The notes: generated by a model not told the origin, from the letters alone. A stretch of DNA of 64,000 nt from an uncultured Cellulophaga sp. (GCA_947496695.1 CANMEI010000012.1:37188-101187), one strand, 5' to 3'; positions 1-8,915 are shown, counted from the first letter of the stretch. Program-made: numbers and translations.

Positions 1-1
1 A

Positions 2-382
2 TTAGCTGTTTATCAAGATGAATACGAGACAATCTTTAAGAAATACGATTTAAAGAACGTGTTTTTAATTACTCCACAAACTAGTGATGAGCGTATCAAA
101 CAAATTGATGATGCTTCCAATGCTTTTATTTATATGGTTAGTTCTGCAAGTGTTACAGGTTCAAAATCAGGTTTCGGGAATGTGCAAGAACAATATTTTG
201 ACCGTATTGCTGGTATGAATTTGAATAATCCGCAAATTGTGGGCTTTGGTATTAATAATGCTGATACATTTAATCAAGCTACAAAAAATGCAAAAGGCGC
301 GATTATAGGCTCTGCTTTTATTAAGCATTTAACCGAAAATGATGTTAATACCATATCGGAGTTTGTAAGTGAAATTAGATAG
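2..382 (+). CDS. trpA: Tryptophan synthase alpha subunit, 3' part
   Basis: C-terminal part of the alpha subunit, which cleaves indole-3-glycerol phosphate to indole for the beta subunit in tryptophan synthesis. The frame is open from base 2, so the gene begins outside the window. About 126 codons are visible. The stretch FLITPQTSDERI and the following YMVSSASVTGS segment with its phosphate-binding loop are typical TrpA, and the protein ends near the usual family C-terminus. A GTG at 59 is internal, not a start. A trp operon presumably lies upstream. Nothing looks broken. The next intact gene on this strand is not until 2020, with the repeat-bounded segment between. Confidence 0.93.
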   Translation, partial: LAVYQDEYETIFKKYDLKNVFLITPQTSDERIKQIDDASNAFIYMVSSASVTGSKSGFGNVQEQYFDRIAGMNLNNPQIVGFGINNADTFNQATKNAKGAIIGSAFIKHLTENDVNTISEFVSEIR

Positions 383-411
383 TAATATTTACTTTGTTAT
401 TGTAGTTAAGA

Positions 412-447
412 TTTTAATAAAATAGGCTGTTAAATAAAAGTGATTTT
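412..447. repeat. 36-bp direct repeat, left copy
   Basis: A 36-base sequence identical to 1928-1963 and in the same orientation, starting 30 bases after the trpA stop. Similarity continues a few bases to the left (taaga at 407 against taagag at 1922). The two copies bound about 1.5 kb that carries two disrupted minus-strand genes. Recombination between them would remove that DNA and join trpA to the M20 peptidase gene with one copy left. I see no recombinase gene. Confidence 0.85.
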
Positions 448-502
448 ATACTAAATTATACCATGCAAAAAAGGTTTTATAATTAATTCTAATGTTTAAT
501 TA

Positions 503-903
503 CTAATCTTCTATTTTTTCATAATAATAATTTAAATCATTATCTATTACTATTTTAGTGCTAAAAAAAATATTTTCTACAGAAGAGTAGTTTGTAATCA
601 AAATATTATCATATTTTACATTTTCATTGGAATACTTTAAATCATCTAAATTTATCAAAAAATCTGAAAATATTATTTTACTATCATTATAAATCCATTT
701 ACTAGTATTTTCAAATAGTATTTTTTTTTTTTATTATAGATAACCCTTCGATAAGTGCCATTTTTTTTTAAAATTAATGAATCAATATTCGTAACAAAAT
801 TTTGAGCAACATAAGTTCCTGAAATTTTAGAAATAGTGGAATTACAGCTCATAAATAAAAATAACATTAGAATACTAATAACTCGAGTCATATATTGAAT
901 CAT
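503..903 (-). pseudogene. Frameshifted small lipoprotein gene (possible immunity-type protein)
   Basis: The first frame (673-903) gives a lipoprotein signal peptide ending in LFMSC and then about 45 residues, SGTYVAQ through NGTYRRV. It runs into a 12-T run on the + strand (721-732), after which the frame degenerates and stops. Shifting by one base there opens a second frame with a sensible continuation (KILFENTSKWIYNDSK...) to a stop at 503-505. Joined, it makes about 133 aa, which fits one missing base in the run. Such short lipoproteins with repeated NGTY-like strands often sit next to toxin genes in Bacteroidota. This one starts 36 bases after the neighbouring broken gene on the same strand. 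The immunity role is inference only. Confidence 0.6.
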
Positions 904-939
904 ATAATTTATAATTTTTTTTAAGAGTCTCTAATGACT

Positions 940-1745
940 CTATCCACATATAAGTTTGCCTGGTAGAGTAGTATATGGTTGACTAATAGAACATAAATTA
1001 CAAGTTTTTGTATGTTCTAAATAAAGTTTATTAAATTTTAATCTTGGAGTGTTATCTATCCATGGTAAGTGATAAAATAATGAATAGCGTGATTTTGAGT
1101 CAAATATTGTTATTAACACTTCATCTTTACCCAAGGGATATATACTAAAATTAGCTGACCCAACCATTTGTTCAGTCATATTAATATTTGATCTAAGTAT
1201 CCCTGCTAAACCAAAATTAACATCTCCACGCACTTTAGCTTCTCCCTCTTTTAAAAAAGTCTCTCTTGCCTTAAAAGCAACATAAGATTTACTTAAATTA
1301 TTATTCATAGGATGATCAATTCCATAAAACACACTCTTCTCTGGTCCATTCCCATTTATATATTCACTAGTGATATCTGAATATTTTGTTTTATTGTCTC
1401 TTTTAGTATAACCTAAAACATATTGTGAGCTTCTCATCCAATTTGAATTAAGACCATTTACTATTTTAGTTTTACCTGCATTTTCACCTACTGTATAATG
1501 AAAAAAATCTACTTCTTCTCCCCCTAAATCACTTATCTTTGCAAAACTTCCATCTGAATTTTGCTTGTATTCATCATTAGGTATTGATTGGTTACTAATT
1601 TTAGCAAAGACCTGACTCTTTTTTAAATTTTGACTTGTTTTTCTCTTAATAGTTTTTTCTGATAAGCTAATGTTTTTATCATTTAATCGAGAAGTATAAA
1701 ACTTTAACTTACGTGAGTTTTTTTTAATGCAAGCTTAATTTTCAT
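940..1745 (-). pseudogene. Frameshifted gene, possible polymorphic-toxin C-terminal remnant
   Basis: A 165-codon frame (940-1437) is open upstream for about 100 more codons, to near 1731, without an ATG. An ATG at 1745 (MKIKLALKK) runs into it if one base is added to the T8 run at 1718-1725. The joined product is about 268 aa. It has segments such as SDGSFAKISDLGGEEVDFFH and ITIFDSKSRYSLFYHLP that resemble, from memory, C-terminal regions of RHS-type secreted toxins of Bacteroidota. There is no signal peptide, RHS repeat or recognisable nuclease motif. Order with the lipoprotein 36 bases downstream would fit toxin then immunity. I cannot confirm the family. A shorter protein from an internal start is the alternative. 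Confidence 0.45.
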
Positions 1746-1927
1746 TTTTTCTAATGATACCATATCAATGTACTTTTAAATAGTCAAAGAAATTTAACGT
1801 CTCTATATTTATTAAACAAATAAATTCGTTGAATACCCACTGTAAATATTTTAAAAACAATAAATTATTGAACTTTTTTCACATCATTTACAATTAATTA
1901 ATTGTTTTAAATAATTCTAGCTAAGAG

Positions 1928-1963
1928 TTTTAATAAAATAGGCTGTTAAATAAAAGTGATTTT
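1928..1963. repeat. 36-bp direct repeat, right copy
   Basis: Identical over 36 bases to 412-447. It lies 56 bases upstream of the M20 peptidase start, so it may overlap that gene's promoter region. The region from 1746 to 1927 between the broken gene and this repeat is A+T-rich and I see no gene in it. Confidence 0.85.
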
Positions 1964-2019
1964 TAACATTAAAATGAATACATTTATTCTCAATAATTTA
2001 ACGAAACTAAAATTAGAGA

Positions 2020-3516
2020 ATGAAGAAGTTTACTTTAGGTCTTTTGTTTTTAGCTAGTGTATATATCAATGCACAAGATAAAGCACAATTAGAGTCACAA
2101 ATTAGGCAGAGTATTGATGAAATTAGAGATTTCGTTGCAATTCCGAATAACGCTACAGATCATGCGGATATAAATAGAAATTTAACTTGGTTAAGTAAAA
2201 AATTTACAGCACGAGGCTTTAATTCATCAATACTACCAACAGAAGGTGAATCAATATTTTTCGCCACACTTCCTATAATAGAAAATAAGCCTACAGTTTT
2301 ATTCTACATGCATTTTGATGGTCAAGCTGTTGATGCTTCAAAATGGAATCAAAGCAACCCTTATCAAGTTGTTTTAAAATCTCCTGATGGTTCTAGCTTT
2401 AAAAATGAATCTTTTGAAAGTTTAAATGAAGATTTAAACGAAGACTGGCGTTTATTTGGTAGGTCTACTTCAGATGATAAAGGGCCAATTGTTATGTTCT
2501 TAAATGCGTTTGATCTAATCAAAAAGAACACTAAAGAATTGCCTTTTAATGTAAAGGTTATTCTAGATAGCGAAGAAGAGCGTGGCAGTAAACCATTACC
2601 AAAAGCAGTTAAAGAATACAAAGAATTATTAGAAGCAGATTTTTTAGTTATAAATGACGGACCAATTCATAGCTCTGGAAAGCCAACTATAATTTATGGT
2701 TGTAGAGGTATCACTACATTGGCACTTACTACTTACGGATCAGCAAAACCACAACACAGCGGTCATTACGGCAACTATGCTCCAAACCCTGCACTACAAC
2801 TATCACAACTACTATCTAGTATGAAAGACAACGATGGTAAAGTGATTATTGATGGTTATTATGCTGGAATTACATTAGATGATGCTACAACAGCTATATT
2901 AAAAAATGTACCCGATGACGATAATGTTATCGCTGATAACTTACAAATACACACGCCAGAAAAAGTAGGCTCATTTTATCAAGAAGCATTACAATACCCA
3001 TCTTTAAACATAAGAGGTTTATCTTCTGGTTGGACAGGTGAAAATGCAAGAACTATTATACCTGCTAGTGCTACAGCAGACTTAGACTTGAGGTTAGTGC
3101 CAGAAACTGATGGAACTAAATTAAAAGCTTTAGTAAAAAAACATATTGAAAATAAAGGATTTTATATCACAACAAAAGAACCTACGAAAGAAGAGCGCTT
3201 ACTGAATGATAAAATAATTAAAGTTACAGAAGGTGGCGTTACCGATGCTTTTAGAACAGACCTTAACAATACTTATGGTGATTTTATTTTAAATACATTA
3301 AAAAATAAGTTTGAAGATGATGTAGTTCAAATAAGAATTATGGGTGGTACCGTACCAATAGCTCCATTTATAAATGAATTAAAAATTCCTGCTTTTATTG
3401 TTCCTATGGTAAACCCAGACAATAACCAACATAGCCCGAATGAAAATTTAAAAATTAGTCAGATAAAATATGGCATACAAACTTTTTATAGTCTCTTAAC
3501 CAATCCATTGGAGTAA
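2020..3516 (+). CDS. Secreted M20-family metallopeptidase
   Basis: Likely periplasmic or secreted zinc peptidase of the M20/M25/M40 group, which cleaves dipeptides or trims small peptides. It has 498 aa with a clear signal peptide (MKKFTLGLLFLASVYINAQ). The first metal ligand is in FYMHFDGQ near residue 97. GRSTSDDKGP near 154 holds the bridging Asp, and DSEEERGS near 187 holds the catalytic Glu pair. A late His lies in NQHSPNENL near the C-terminus. The middle is a dimerisation-type insert. The length fits secreted members of the family. It is monocistronic, in front of a small ORF and a strong terminator. Substrate is unknown. Confidence 0.9.
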   Translation: MKKFTLGLLFLASVYINAQDKAQLESQIRQSIDEIRDFVAIPNNATDHADINRNLTWLSKKFTARGFNSSILPTEGESIFFATLPIIENKPTVLFYMHFDGQAVDASKWNQSNPYQVVLKSPDGSSFKNESFESLNEDLNEDWRLFGRSTSDDKGPIVMFLNAFDLIKKNTKELPFNVKVILDSEEERGSKPLPKAVKEYKELLEADFLVINDGPIHSSGKPTIIYGCRGITTLALTTYGSAKPQHSGHYGNYAPNPALQLSQLLSSMKDNDGKVIIDGYYAGITLDDATTAILKNVPDDDNVIADNLQIHTPEKVGSFYQEALQYPSLNIRGLSSGWTGENARTIIPASATADLDLRLVPETDGTKLKALVKKHIENKGFYITTKEPTKEERLLNDKIIKVTEGGVTDAFRTDLNNTYGDFILNTLKNKFEDDVVQIRIMGGTVPIAPFINELKIPAFIVPMVNPDNNQHSPNENLKISQIKYGIQTFYSLLTNPLE

Positions 3517-3617
3517 AATACTACTTAACAGCATTATAACAAAGGTTTACAATTGCTTTAACGGAGTTTTCAAGTATATATCTATAACTTGTAGTTGAAC
3601 ATAAAAAATAAGAAACT

Positions 3618-3761
3618 ATGGGAATTATAGATGATAAGAGATTAAAAAGAAAAGTAAAACAAAATAATCCTACAAATCCAACGGGAAATATCAATATTGA
3701 TAATAATAAATTTGATATTGAGGAGAAAACTATTAAAAAGCAACAAAATAATAAGTTATAA
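3618..3761 (+). CDS. Small hypothetical protein (47 aa)
   Basis: ATG at 3618 opens 47 codons to TAA at 3759-3761: MGIIDDKRLKRKVKQN, then an Asn-rich middle, then a Lys/Gln-rich end. It is highly charged with no membrane segment. It ends 25 bases before a strong intrinsic terminator, which supports a real transcription unit. The upstream sequence (aaataagaaact) is an A-rich leader typical of this phylum. I do not recognise the family. A chance ORF in A+T-rich DNA is possible. Confidence 0.4.
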   Translation: MGIIDDKRLKRKVKQNNPTNPTGNINIDNNKFDIEEKTIKKQQNNKL

Positions 3762-3786
3762 TTTAGGTAACAATAACAAATCTAAA

Positions 3787-3830
3787 TAAAAGTCCCTAAA
3801 AATCAATTAATTGATTTTTAGGGACTTTTA
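3787..3830 (+). terminator. Intrinsic terminator, 22-bp palindrome
   Basis: A perfect palindrome (TAAAAGTCCCTAAAAATCAA and its complement) with A- and T-runs at the two ends, so it can work on either strand. It closes the 2020-3761 region. From 3831 to 4045 I see no gene, only an A+T-rich leader for the next gene. Confidence 0.85.
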
Positions 3831-4045
3831 TTTTCACAAAACACTAACTAACAGTTAATAAACACAAATTTTAAGAACTTTAATTATGTTAATATTATCC
3901 TAAAACACTAAATGTAAAGCTTTGTATATACTTCTGTGATACTTTCATGATGATTCACCAATAAGTTTGCCAGTATAAAAATTGTTAGAGATATAAACTA
4001 CAACAATTTAATAACTATTTAATTAATTAAAAAAGCAAATTTATT

Positions 4046-4528
4046 ATGAAAAATGCAATCTTATCAATCTCAAAACTAGCCTTAATGTCTGTATTCGTTT
4101 TAACAACTAGCTGTTCTAGTGACGATGACTCTACAGAAACAATTGTTGAAACAGTAGAAGTAGATTCTTCTTTACCAAGCGGAACTTTAGTCGTAGCAAG
4201 ATCGGGTGAATTTGTTGCCGAAAATGGAACACCTACAATGGGAACTGCAGAACTAGGTTCGGATGATGACGATACAAGTTTTGTACACTTTACCAGTGAT
4301 TTTACTACCGAATTAGGTACAGGTACTGTTGGTGTATTCTTATCTACATCTTCTGAGTATACTGCAGACCCTGCAAACGGAAATCCAGACCTAATGTTAA
4401 TTGGTAATGTAGATGCTAATGGTGAAAAATTCATCAAATTATCTGCTACTCCAGATGACAAATACACTCATGTAATTTTATGGTGTGCAACAGCTAACAT
4501 TCCTTTTGGAAACGCTGAGTTAAACTAA
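4046..4528 (+). CDS. DM13-domain lipoprotein
   Basis: 160 aa with a lipoprotein signal (KLALMSVFVLTTSCSSDD; lipobox Cys near residue 23) and an acidic linker. A DM13-type domain follows from about residue 45, starting SGTLVVARSGEF and ending HVILWCATANIPFGNAEL. The single Cys in the VILWC motif near the end is the conserved residue of DM13 domains, which are proposed to take part in redox or electron-transfer steps. It is probably anchored facing the periplasm or the surface. A hairpin separates it from the outer-membrane protein gene that follows. The family is recognised with fair certainty; its partner is not known. Confidence 0.8.
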   Translation: MKNAILSISKLALMSVFVLTTSCSSDDDSTETIVETVEVDSSLPSGTLVVARSGEFVAENGTPTMGTAELGSDDDDTSFVHFTSDFTTELGTGTVGVFLSTSSEYTADPANGNPDLMLIGNVDANGEKFIKLSATPDDKYTHVILWCATANIPFGNAELN

Positions 4529-4545
4529 TTCATCACTTTATACAC

Positions 4546-4591
4546 AACACCTTTTAAATAGTTCTCTAATGCCTACTATTTGAAAGGTGTT
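4546..4591 (+). terminator. Hairpin between DM13 and barrel genes
   Basis: Arms 4546-4562 and 4575-4591 pair over 17 positions with one imperfect pair, followed by TATAATCCTTTT. It sits 18 bases after the DM13 stop and 53 before the next start. It could be a terminator or a partial attenuator that lowers transcription into the next gene. Confidence 0.65.
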
Positions 4592-4643
4592 TATAATCCT
4601 TTTCAGGGTAAAGATTAATTCTAAATCAACAAAAAATAGCCAT

Positions 4644-5507
4644 ATGAAAAATTATAATTTTTTAATAGCCATCACTTTTATCTTATTAGCATCACAAGTA
4701 AATGCACAAAGTGGATGGACTAGAGAAGCAAAAGGGTTTTATGGCCAAGTTAGTGCTTCTACATTCTCTTCAAGTAATTATTATACTACAGAAGGAAACC
4801 TTTCTGATCAAGGAAGCACATTTAACACCCATAGCCTTTCTTTATATGGCGAATATGGTATTACAGACAGACTTACTACAATTTTAGATGTACCTGCTGT
4901 AGTATTAAATAGTTTTAGCACTACAGAAACTGTTGCTGGTGTTGGAAGTATAAGACTAGGTTTTAAATATAAAATTTTTAAAGAAACACCAATAGCTATA
5001 CAAGTAGACCTTGATATACCAACTAATGACGGTGTTAACTTTGCAACATCAATTGAACCTGATGATTTTGGACAAATAAATACTATAAACCTACCAACAT
5101 CCGATGGTGAGTTTAACGTATGGACAAATTTAATTGCTTCACATTCTTTCCCAAACGGAAAAACATATGGTAGTATATATACTGGAGTAAATTTCAGAAC
5201 AGAATCATTCAGTAATCAATTTCAAGCAGGAGCCGAATTAGGACATTTATTTTTAGATAAATTTTACTTAATTGGTAAACTTAAAATATTAGAAAAATTA
5301 TCATCAAATGATAATGCAAACCAAAGTGGATCTTTCTTATACGGAGAAGGAACAACGTACACTTCATTCGGGTTTAATGGTGTGTATAAATTAAGTGATA
5401 AATATAGCCTTGTTGCTGCATACTCAGATTATACAGATATATTAGTAAGTAGAAAAAATATTTATGATGGCGCTACTTTTTCTCTTGGCCTATCAGTTGA
5501 ATTTTAA
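4644..5507 (+). CDS. Putative outer-membrane beta-barrel protein
   Basis: 287 aa from ATG 4644. The longer reading from 4587 adds 19 residues before an obvious signal peptide (MKNYNFLIAITFILLASQVNAQ), so I chose 4644. The mature part is made of alternating polar/aromatic strands (SLSLYGEYGITDRLTTILDVP, SIRLGFKYKIF) and ends in LGLSVEF with a terminal Phe, the usual signal for barrel insertion by the BAM complex. It resembles the porin-like, transporter-type barrels common in this phylum. It lies downstream of the DM13 lipoprotein and converges on the glycosylase gene, 6 bases away. Confidence 0.7.
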   Translation: MKNYNFLIAITFILLASQVNAQSGWTREAKGFYGQVSASTFSSSNYYTTEGNLSDQGSTFNTHSLSLYGEYGITDRLTTILDVPAVVLNSFSTTETVAGVGSIRLGFKYKIFKETPIAIQVDLDIPTNDGVNFATSIEPDDFGQINTINLPTSDGEFNVWTNLIASHSFPNGKTYGSIYTGVNFRTESFSNQFQAGAELGHLFLDKFYLIGKLKILEKLSSNDNANQSGSFLYGEGTTYTSFGFNGVYKLSDKYSLVAAYSDYTDILVSRKNIYDGATFSLGLSVEF

Positions 5508-5513
5508 TTAATA

Positions 5514-6167
5514 TTAAAAATAATTTCTATACTGTAAAATCCGAAAATCAATTGTGTTGAATTTCGGATTTTTACTTTTCATCATTTTGTAAGCATCCAA
5601 ACTACCAACTGCTCTATTTGCCGCACCAGAAGGTGCTGTTAATGATACTGTTTTAATTACTCTTCCATCTAAAGTAAATTGATGTATTCTTGGCACCACA
5701 TCACAAACAACCTCTAATTTAAGCTTATGTTCTTTTAAATGCTTTCTAAAAAAATATTCAGGTCCATTTTTACTATTCCCACCAGTAAACAACAAAGTAT
5801 CTACATTCGGGTATTCTTTTAAATAACCAACTAGGTTACGTAATTTAATATTTTGCATACCTAAATCTGAAGCATCAATTTTGGTTCTTTCAGAACTCGC
5901 TACAATATCACAAATACCAATTTTTCTTTCTTTTAAAAAATCTTTACGTTGTTGTATGGCTATATCTGTCGTTTCATATACAAGATTCAAATTAAAAATC
6001 TGATCAAGAATTTTCCACAATTGTCCATCTCTACTACCATAGCAAAAATTCACATCGTCTGGTTTTAATTCCCCTTCTGTGAATCGTGGTGGCGGTAATG
6101 TGCCAACGATAAGTTTCGTTGCTTCTTTAAACAAAAATGGCTCGTATGGGTGCGTGTGTTTAAACAT
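5514..6167 (-). CDS. Uracil-DNA glycosylase superfamily protein
   Basis: 217 aa. LIVGTLPPPRF near residue 21 matches the GTLP-type first motif of family-6-like (hypoxanthine/uracil) glycosylases. LTAPSGAANRA near 177 matches the late base-clamping motif (PS..AN). It probably removes deaminated bases from DNA. No catalytic residue can be confirmed without alignment. It is a single gene, downstream of ppc but separated from it by a terminator. Its 3' end contains an inverted repeat that may end transcription of the opposing barrel gene. Confidence 0.75.
   Translation of the reverse strand: MFKHTHPYEPFLFKEATKLIVGTLPPPRFTEGELKPDDVNFCYGSRDGQLWKILDQIFNLNLVYETTDIAIQQRKDFLKERKIGICDIVASSERTKIDASDLGMQNIKLRNLVGYLKEYPNVDTLLFTGGNSKNGPEYFFRKHLKEHKLKLEVVCDVVPRIHQFTLDGRVIKTVSLTAPSGAANRAVGSLDAYKMMKSKNPKFNTIDFRILQYRNYF
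5536..5572 (+). terminator. Putative terminator inside the opposing gene's 3' end
   Basis: Arms AAAATCCGAAA (5536-5546) and TTTCGGATTTT (5562-5572), followed by a T-rich stretch. It is within the last codons of the glycosylase gene but well placed to end transcription of the barrel gene that stops at 5507. Confidence 0.5.
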
Positions 6168-6189
6168 ACTTTAAAGGTATTAAAAACAA

Positions 6190-6217
6190 AAAACCTGTAA
6201 GCGAACTTACAGGTTTT
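6190..6217 (-). terminator. Terminator after ppc
   Basis: A 12-bp stem (AAAACCTGTAAG with its complement) and a 4-base loop CGAA. On the minus strand it is followed by TTGTTTTT. It lies 22 bases past the ppc stop, between ppc and the glycosylase gene. Confidence 0.85.
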
Positions 6218-6238
6218 CATTCTTAAAAATTATAACTA

Positions 6239-8785
6239 TTAAGCTGAGTTACGACTCGCATTAATATTTCCGTATAATGAACGGGTTACTATTTTTTCAT
6301 ACAGCTCTTTAAACGAAGAATCTTCTCCTATTTTCTGAAGTGCATATTGTTGAATTACTAATAATGGTAATACAATGTTTTCTCTAATTTTGATAGACTC
6401 ACGAGAAAGCGCTTCTTTCTCCATTAATATTTCCATACCAGAAATCTCTAAAAGCATTGCTTTTGATAATTCATATTCAGCCTGTAAAATCATCCAAAAC
6501 TCACCATACTCTTTATCTTCTTTCATATAACTTGTTAATTCAAAATAACATTTTGAAAGTGACATCATACTATTAGACATTAGAGCTCTAAAAAAAGGTA
6601 CATTTTTATAAATTGCTTTTACCTCATCTATTCTACCTTGGTCTTTCATAGCTTTAATTGCTGTACCCAAACCAAAATAACCTGGTACGTTTTGTTTTAA
6701 TTGACTCCAAGAACCAACAAAAGAAATGGCACGTAAATCAGATAATTCTAATTTAGCTTTATTTCCTCTTTTACCTGGTCGGCTACCAATATTAGCTTTT
6801 GTATAATACTTAAGCGTACTCATATTTTCTAAGTACGGCATAAAGTTTTTATGATGTTTTAAAGCATCATATTTCTCAAAACTTAATTCTGACAATTCTT
6901 CAATTAAGCTTCTTGCATCATCCGTAATAATATTTTCTTCATCAAAGAAATTATTAGATAAACCTGCAGTTAACAATTGCTCACAGTTGTAAATAAACTG
7001 CTCTTTAGTACCATAAGTACTTGTAATTGTTTGCCCTTGAATAGTTAATTGAATTTCGTTATTAGCAACATCTTTAGTTTGTGCAGCATAAAAACGGTGC
7101 GTTTTTCCTCCTCCACGTGCAGGCGGTCCACCACGACCATCAAAAAATATTGCTTTAATATTATTTTTAGCACAAACACCAGATAAACTCTCTTTAGTTT
7201 TTAAGATAGACCAGTTTGCTTTTAAGTAACCACCATCTTTTGTACCGTCAGAGAAACCAAGCATCATTGTTTGCTTCATATCTCTTTTTTCAAGATGCTT
7301 CATGTATGCTGGCATATCAAACAATTGTTGCATGATAGCTTCAGCACCATCCATACCAATCATAGTTTCAAAAAGAGGCACAATATCATAAGTGATTTCA
7401 TCATCTTTCCAACCACACCACTTAAATAATCCGAATACAAAAAGTACAGAAAATATATCTTCAGAATTACTAATAATATACCTGTTACAACCCTCTTCAC
7501 CGTTCTTTAATTGAACAGCTTTTAACTGGCTTATGTTCTTAATCGTATCTTTTACAATTGATTCTTCAAAATCATCAGGAGATAATTTAAAGTCTTTCTC
7601 TAATAAAACTGAAATTAAATCTGCTTCACTAATTTCCGAAAGATCTTCTTTTATGATTCCATTTTTAATCAAAACAGCTTCAACCGTTTTATAGTGCATG
7701 CTATGATCTTGCCTAACATCAAGCGTAGCAAAGTGGGTTTTGAATATTTTCACTTTATCAATAAAATATTCTAAATCTGCTAAATACAAACTGTGGTATT
7801 TTTCAACTAAGGTTACCTTAATTTTTTCTAACGGACCAATAATATCTTTATAACCTACATGCTTGTTAGGGTTAAACATTGCCGTGTAAAGATTTTCTCT
7901 TAACTCAACAATATCATCTTGCAGATCATTAAAAGTCAATTTTTGTTGTAACTTTTTTAAATCGTTATAATAACATTTCATTAAAGTAACACGTAGCTCA
8001 TCAGCCACATCACTAGTAATATCAGCTGTAACATAAGGGTTACCATCACGGTCACCACCCGGCCAGAAACCAAGTTTCATAATATTATAATTCTCAAAAT
8101 TCTCGTTATTAACGTTTCTCTTTAAATAAGAATACAACTCACCAACAGCATCATAATATACATTTCTTAAAATATAAATGATATTCTTAGCTTCATCTAA
8201 AGGTGTTGGCTTTTTAGAATTAATTAATGATGTTAATCCTAATTGTTGTAAAGCAACATCAATATCATCAATCTTATCTTCAAGAATTAAACTTCTTAAT
8301 TCTGTAATAATATCTAAAACTGCAGGAGTATAAAATTGTGTAGGGTGTGCAGTTAATACTAAACGAGCACTAAACGTAGATAATTGCTCTGCAATTTTAT
8401 CCCAACTTTTATTTTTATCAACCAGCTCAAAATAATCTTTTATAGCTAGGTTGCTACTATGCTTGTATAATTTAGGAAATGCAGCATCTTCAACACTATC
8501 ATACAATACAACTTGACGTTCTACATATTGAATAATGCGAAACATAAAATCTATCTGATCTTTTTCTGAAGCTATATCTACATAATTCTCAAAAAATGAT
8601 TCTAATATTTCTTTAGGATTTTTACCAGACTTTAATCCTTTTTGACATTGATCTAACATCAAAGGAATAAGCATACCTACATTCTCAATATTTCTATATG
8701 GTAAATTTAAAAATAAGCTGTTGTAAACATTAAATTTATTGTTTACCGATTTTTTAAATTCCTTCAACCTCTCTGTTTGCTTCAT
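6239..8785 (-). CDS. ppc: Phosphoenolpyruvate carboxylase
   Basis: Adds bicarbonate to phosphoenolpyruvate to make oxaloacetate, refilling the TCA cycle. It has 848 aa, slightly short for the family. FWPGGDRDGNP near residue 240 is the PEP-site motif. LTAHPTQF near 143 carries the catalytic His but has Gln-Phe where most enzymes have Glu. FFDGRGGPPARGGG near 550 corresponds to the usual FHGRGGTVGRGGG loop, with substitutions. MMLGFSDGTKDGGYL and the C-terminal RNSA fit. The variant motifs suggest a Bacteroidota-type subgroup. Pyruvate carboxylase lies directly upstream on the same strand with a gap of about 130 bases, so the two oxaloacetate-forming enzymes are paired here. Confidence 0.93.
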   Translation of the reverse strand: MKQTERLKEFKKSVNNKFNVYNSLFLNLPYRNIENVGMLIPLMLDQCQKGLKSGKNPKEILESFFENYVDIASEKDQIDFMFRIIQYVERQVVLYDSVEDAAFPKLYKHSSNLAIKDYFELVDKNKSWDKIAEQLSTFSARLVLTAHPTQFYTPAVLDIITELRSLILEDKIDDIDVALQQLGLTSLINSKKPTPLDEAKNIIYILRNVYYDAVGELYSYLKRNVNNENFENYNIMKLGFWPGGDRDGNPYVTADITSDVADELRVTLMKCYYNDLKKLQQKLTFNDLQDDIVELRENLYTAMFNPNKHVGYKDIIGPLEKIKVTLVEKYHSLYLADLEYFIDKVKIFKTHFATLDVRQDHSMHYKTVEAVLIKNGIIKEDLSEISEADLISVLLEKDFKLSPDDFEESIVKDTIKNISQLKAVQLKNGEEGCNRYIISNSEDIFSVLFVFGLFKWCGWKDDEITYDIVPLFETMIGMDGAEAIMQQLFDMPAYMKHLEKRDMKQTMMLGFSDGTKDGGYLKANWSILKTKESLSGVCAKNNIKAIFFDGRGGPPARGGGKTHRFYAAQTKDVANNEIQLTIQGQTITSTYGTKEQFIYNCEQLLTAGLSNNFFDEENIITDDARSLIEELSELSFEKYDALKHHKNFMPYLENMSTLKYYTKANIGSRPGKRGNKAKLELSDLRAISFVGSWSQLKQNVPGYFGLGTAIKAMKDQGRIDEVKAIYKNVPFFRALMSNSMMSLSKCYFELTSYMKEDKEYGEFWMILQAEYELSKAMLLEISGMEILMEKEALSRESIKIRENIVLPLLVIQQYALQKIGEDSSFKELYEKIVTRSLYGNINASRNSA

Positions 8786-8915
8786 TCTCTCTTGTTTACT
8801 TTTAAATATACGTTTAATGGTTTCGTTTACTTATTTTAATTTCTATTTCAAAAAATTAAACTTTAAAAATCCCTATGAGCAAAATACTCAAAAGAATATT
8901 TTAAATCAATTAATT

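Noticed and set aside
1746..1927. Possible extra gene between the broken gene and the right repeat
   Set aside because: Only short frames exist. I see no start with a signal or motif.
4027..4467. Minus-strand frame of 146 codons opposite the DM13 gene
   Set aside because: A shadow of the plus-strand lipoprotein. It has no signal or motif, and its start lies within the other gene.
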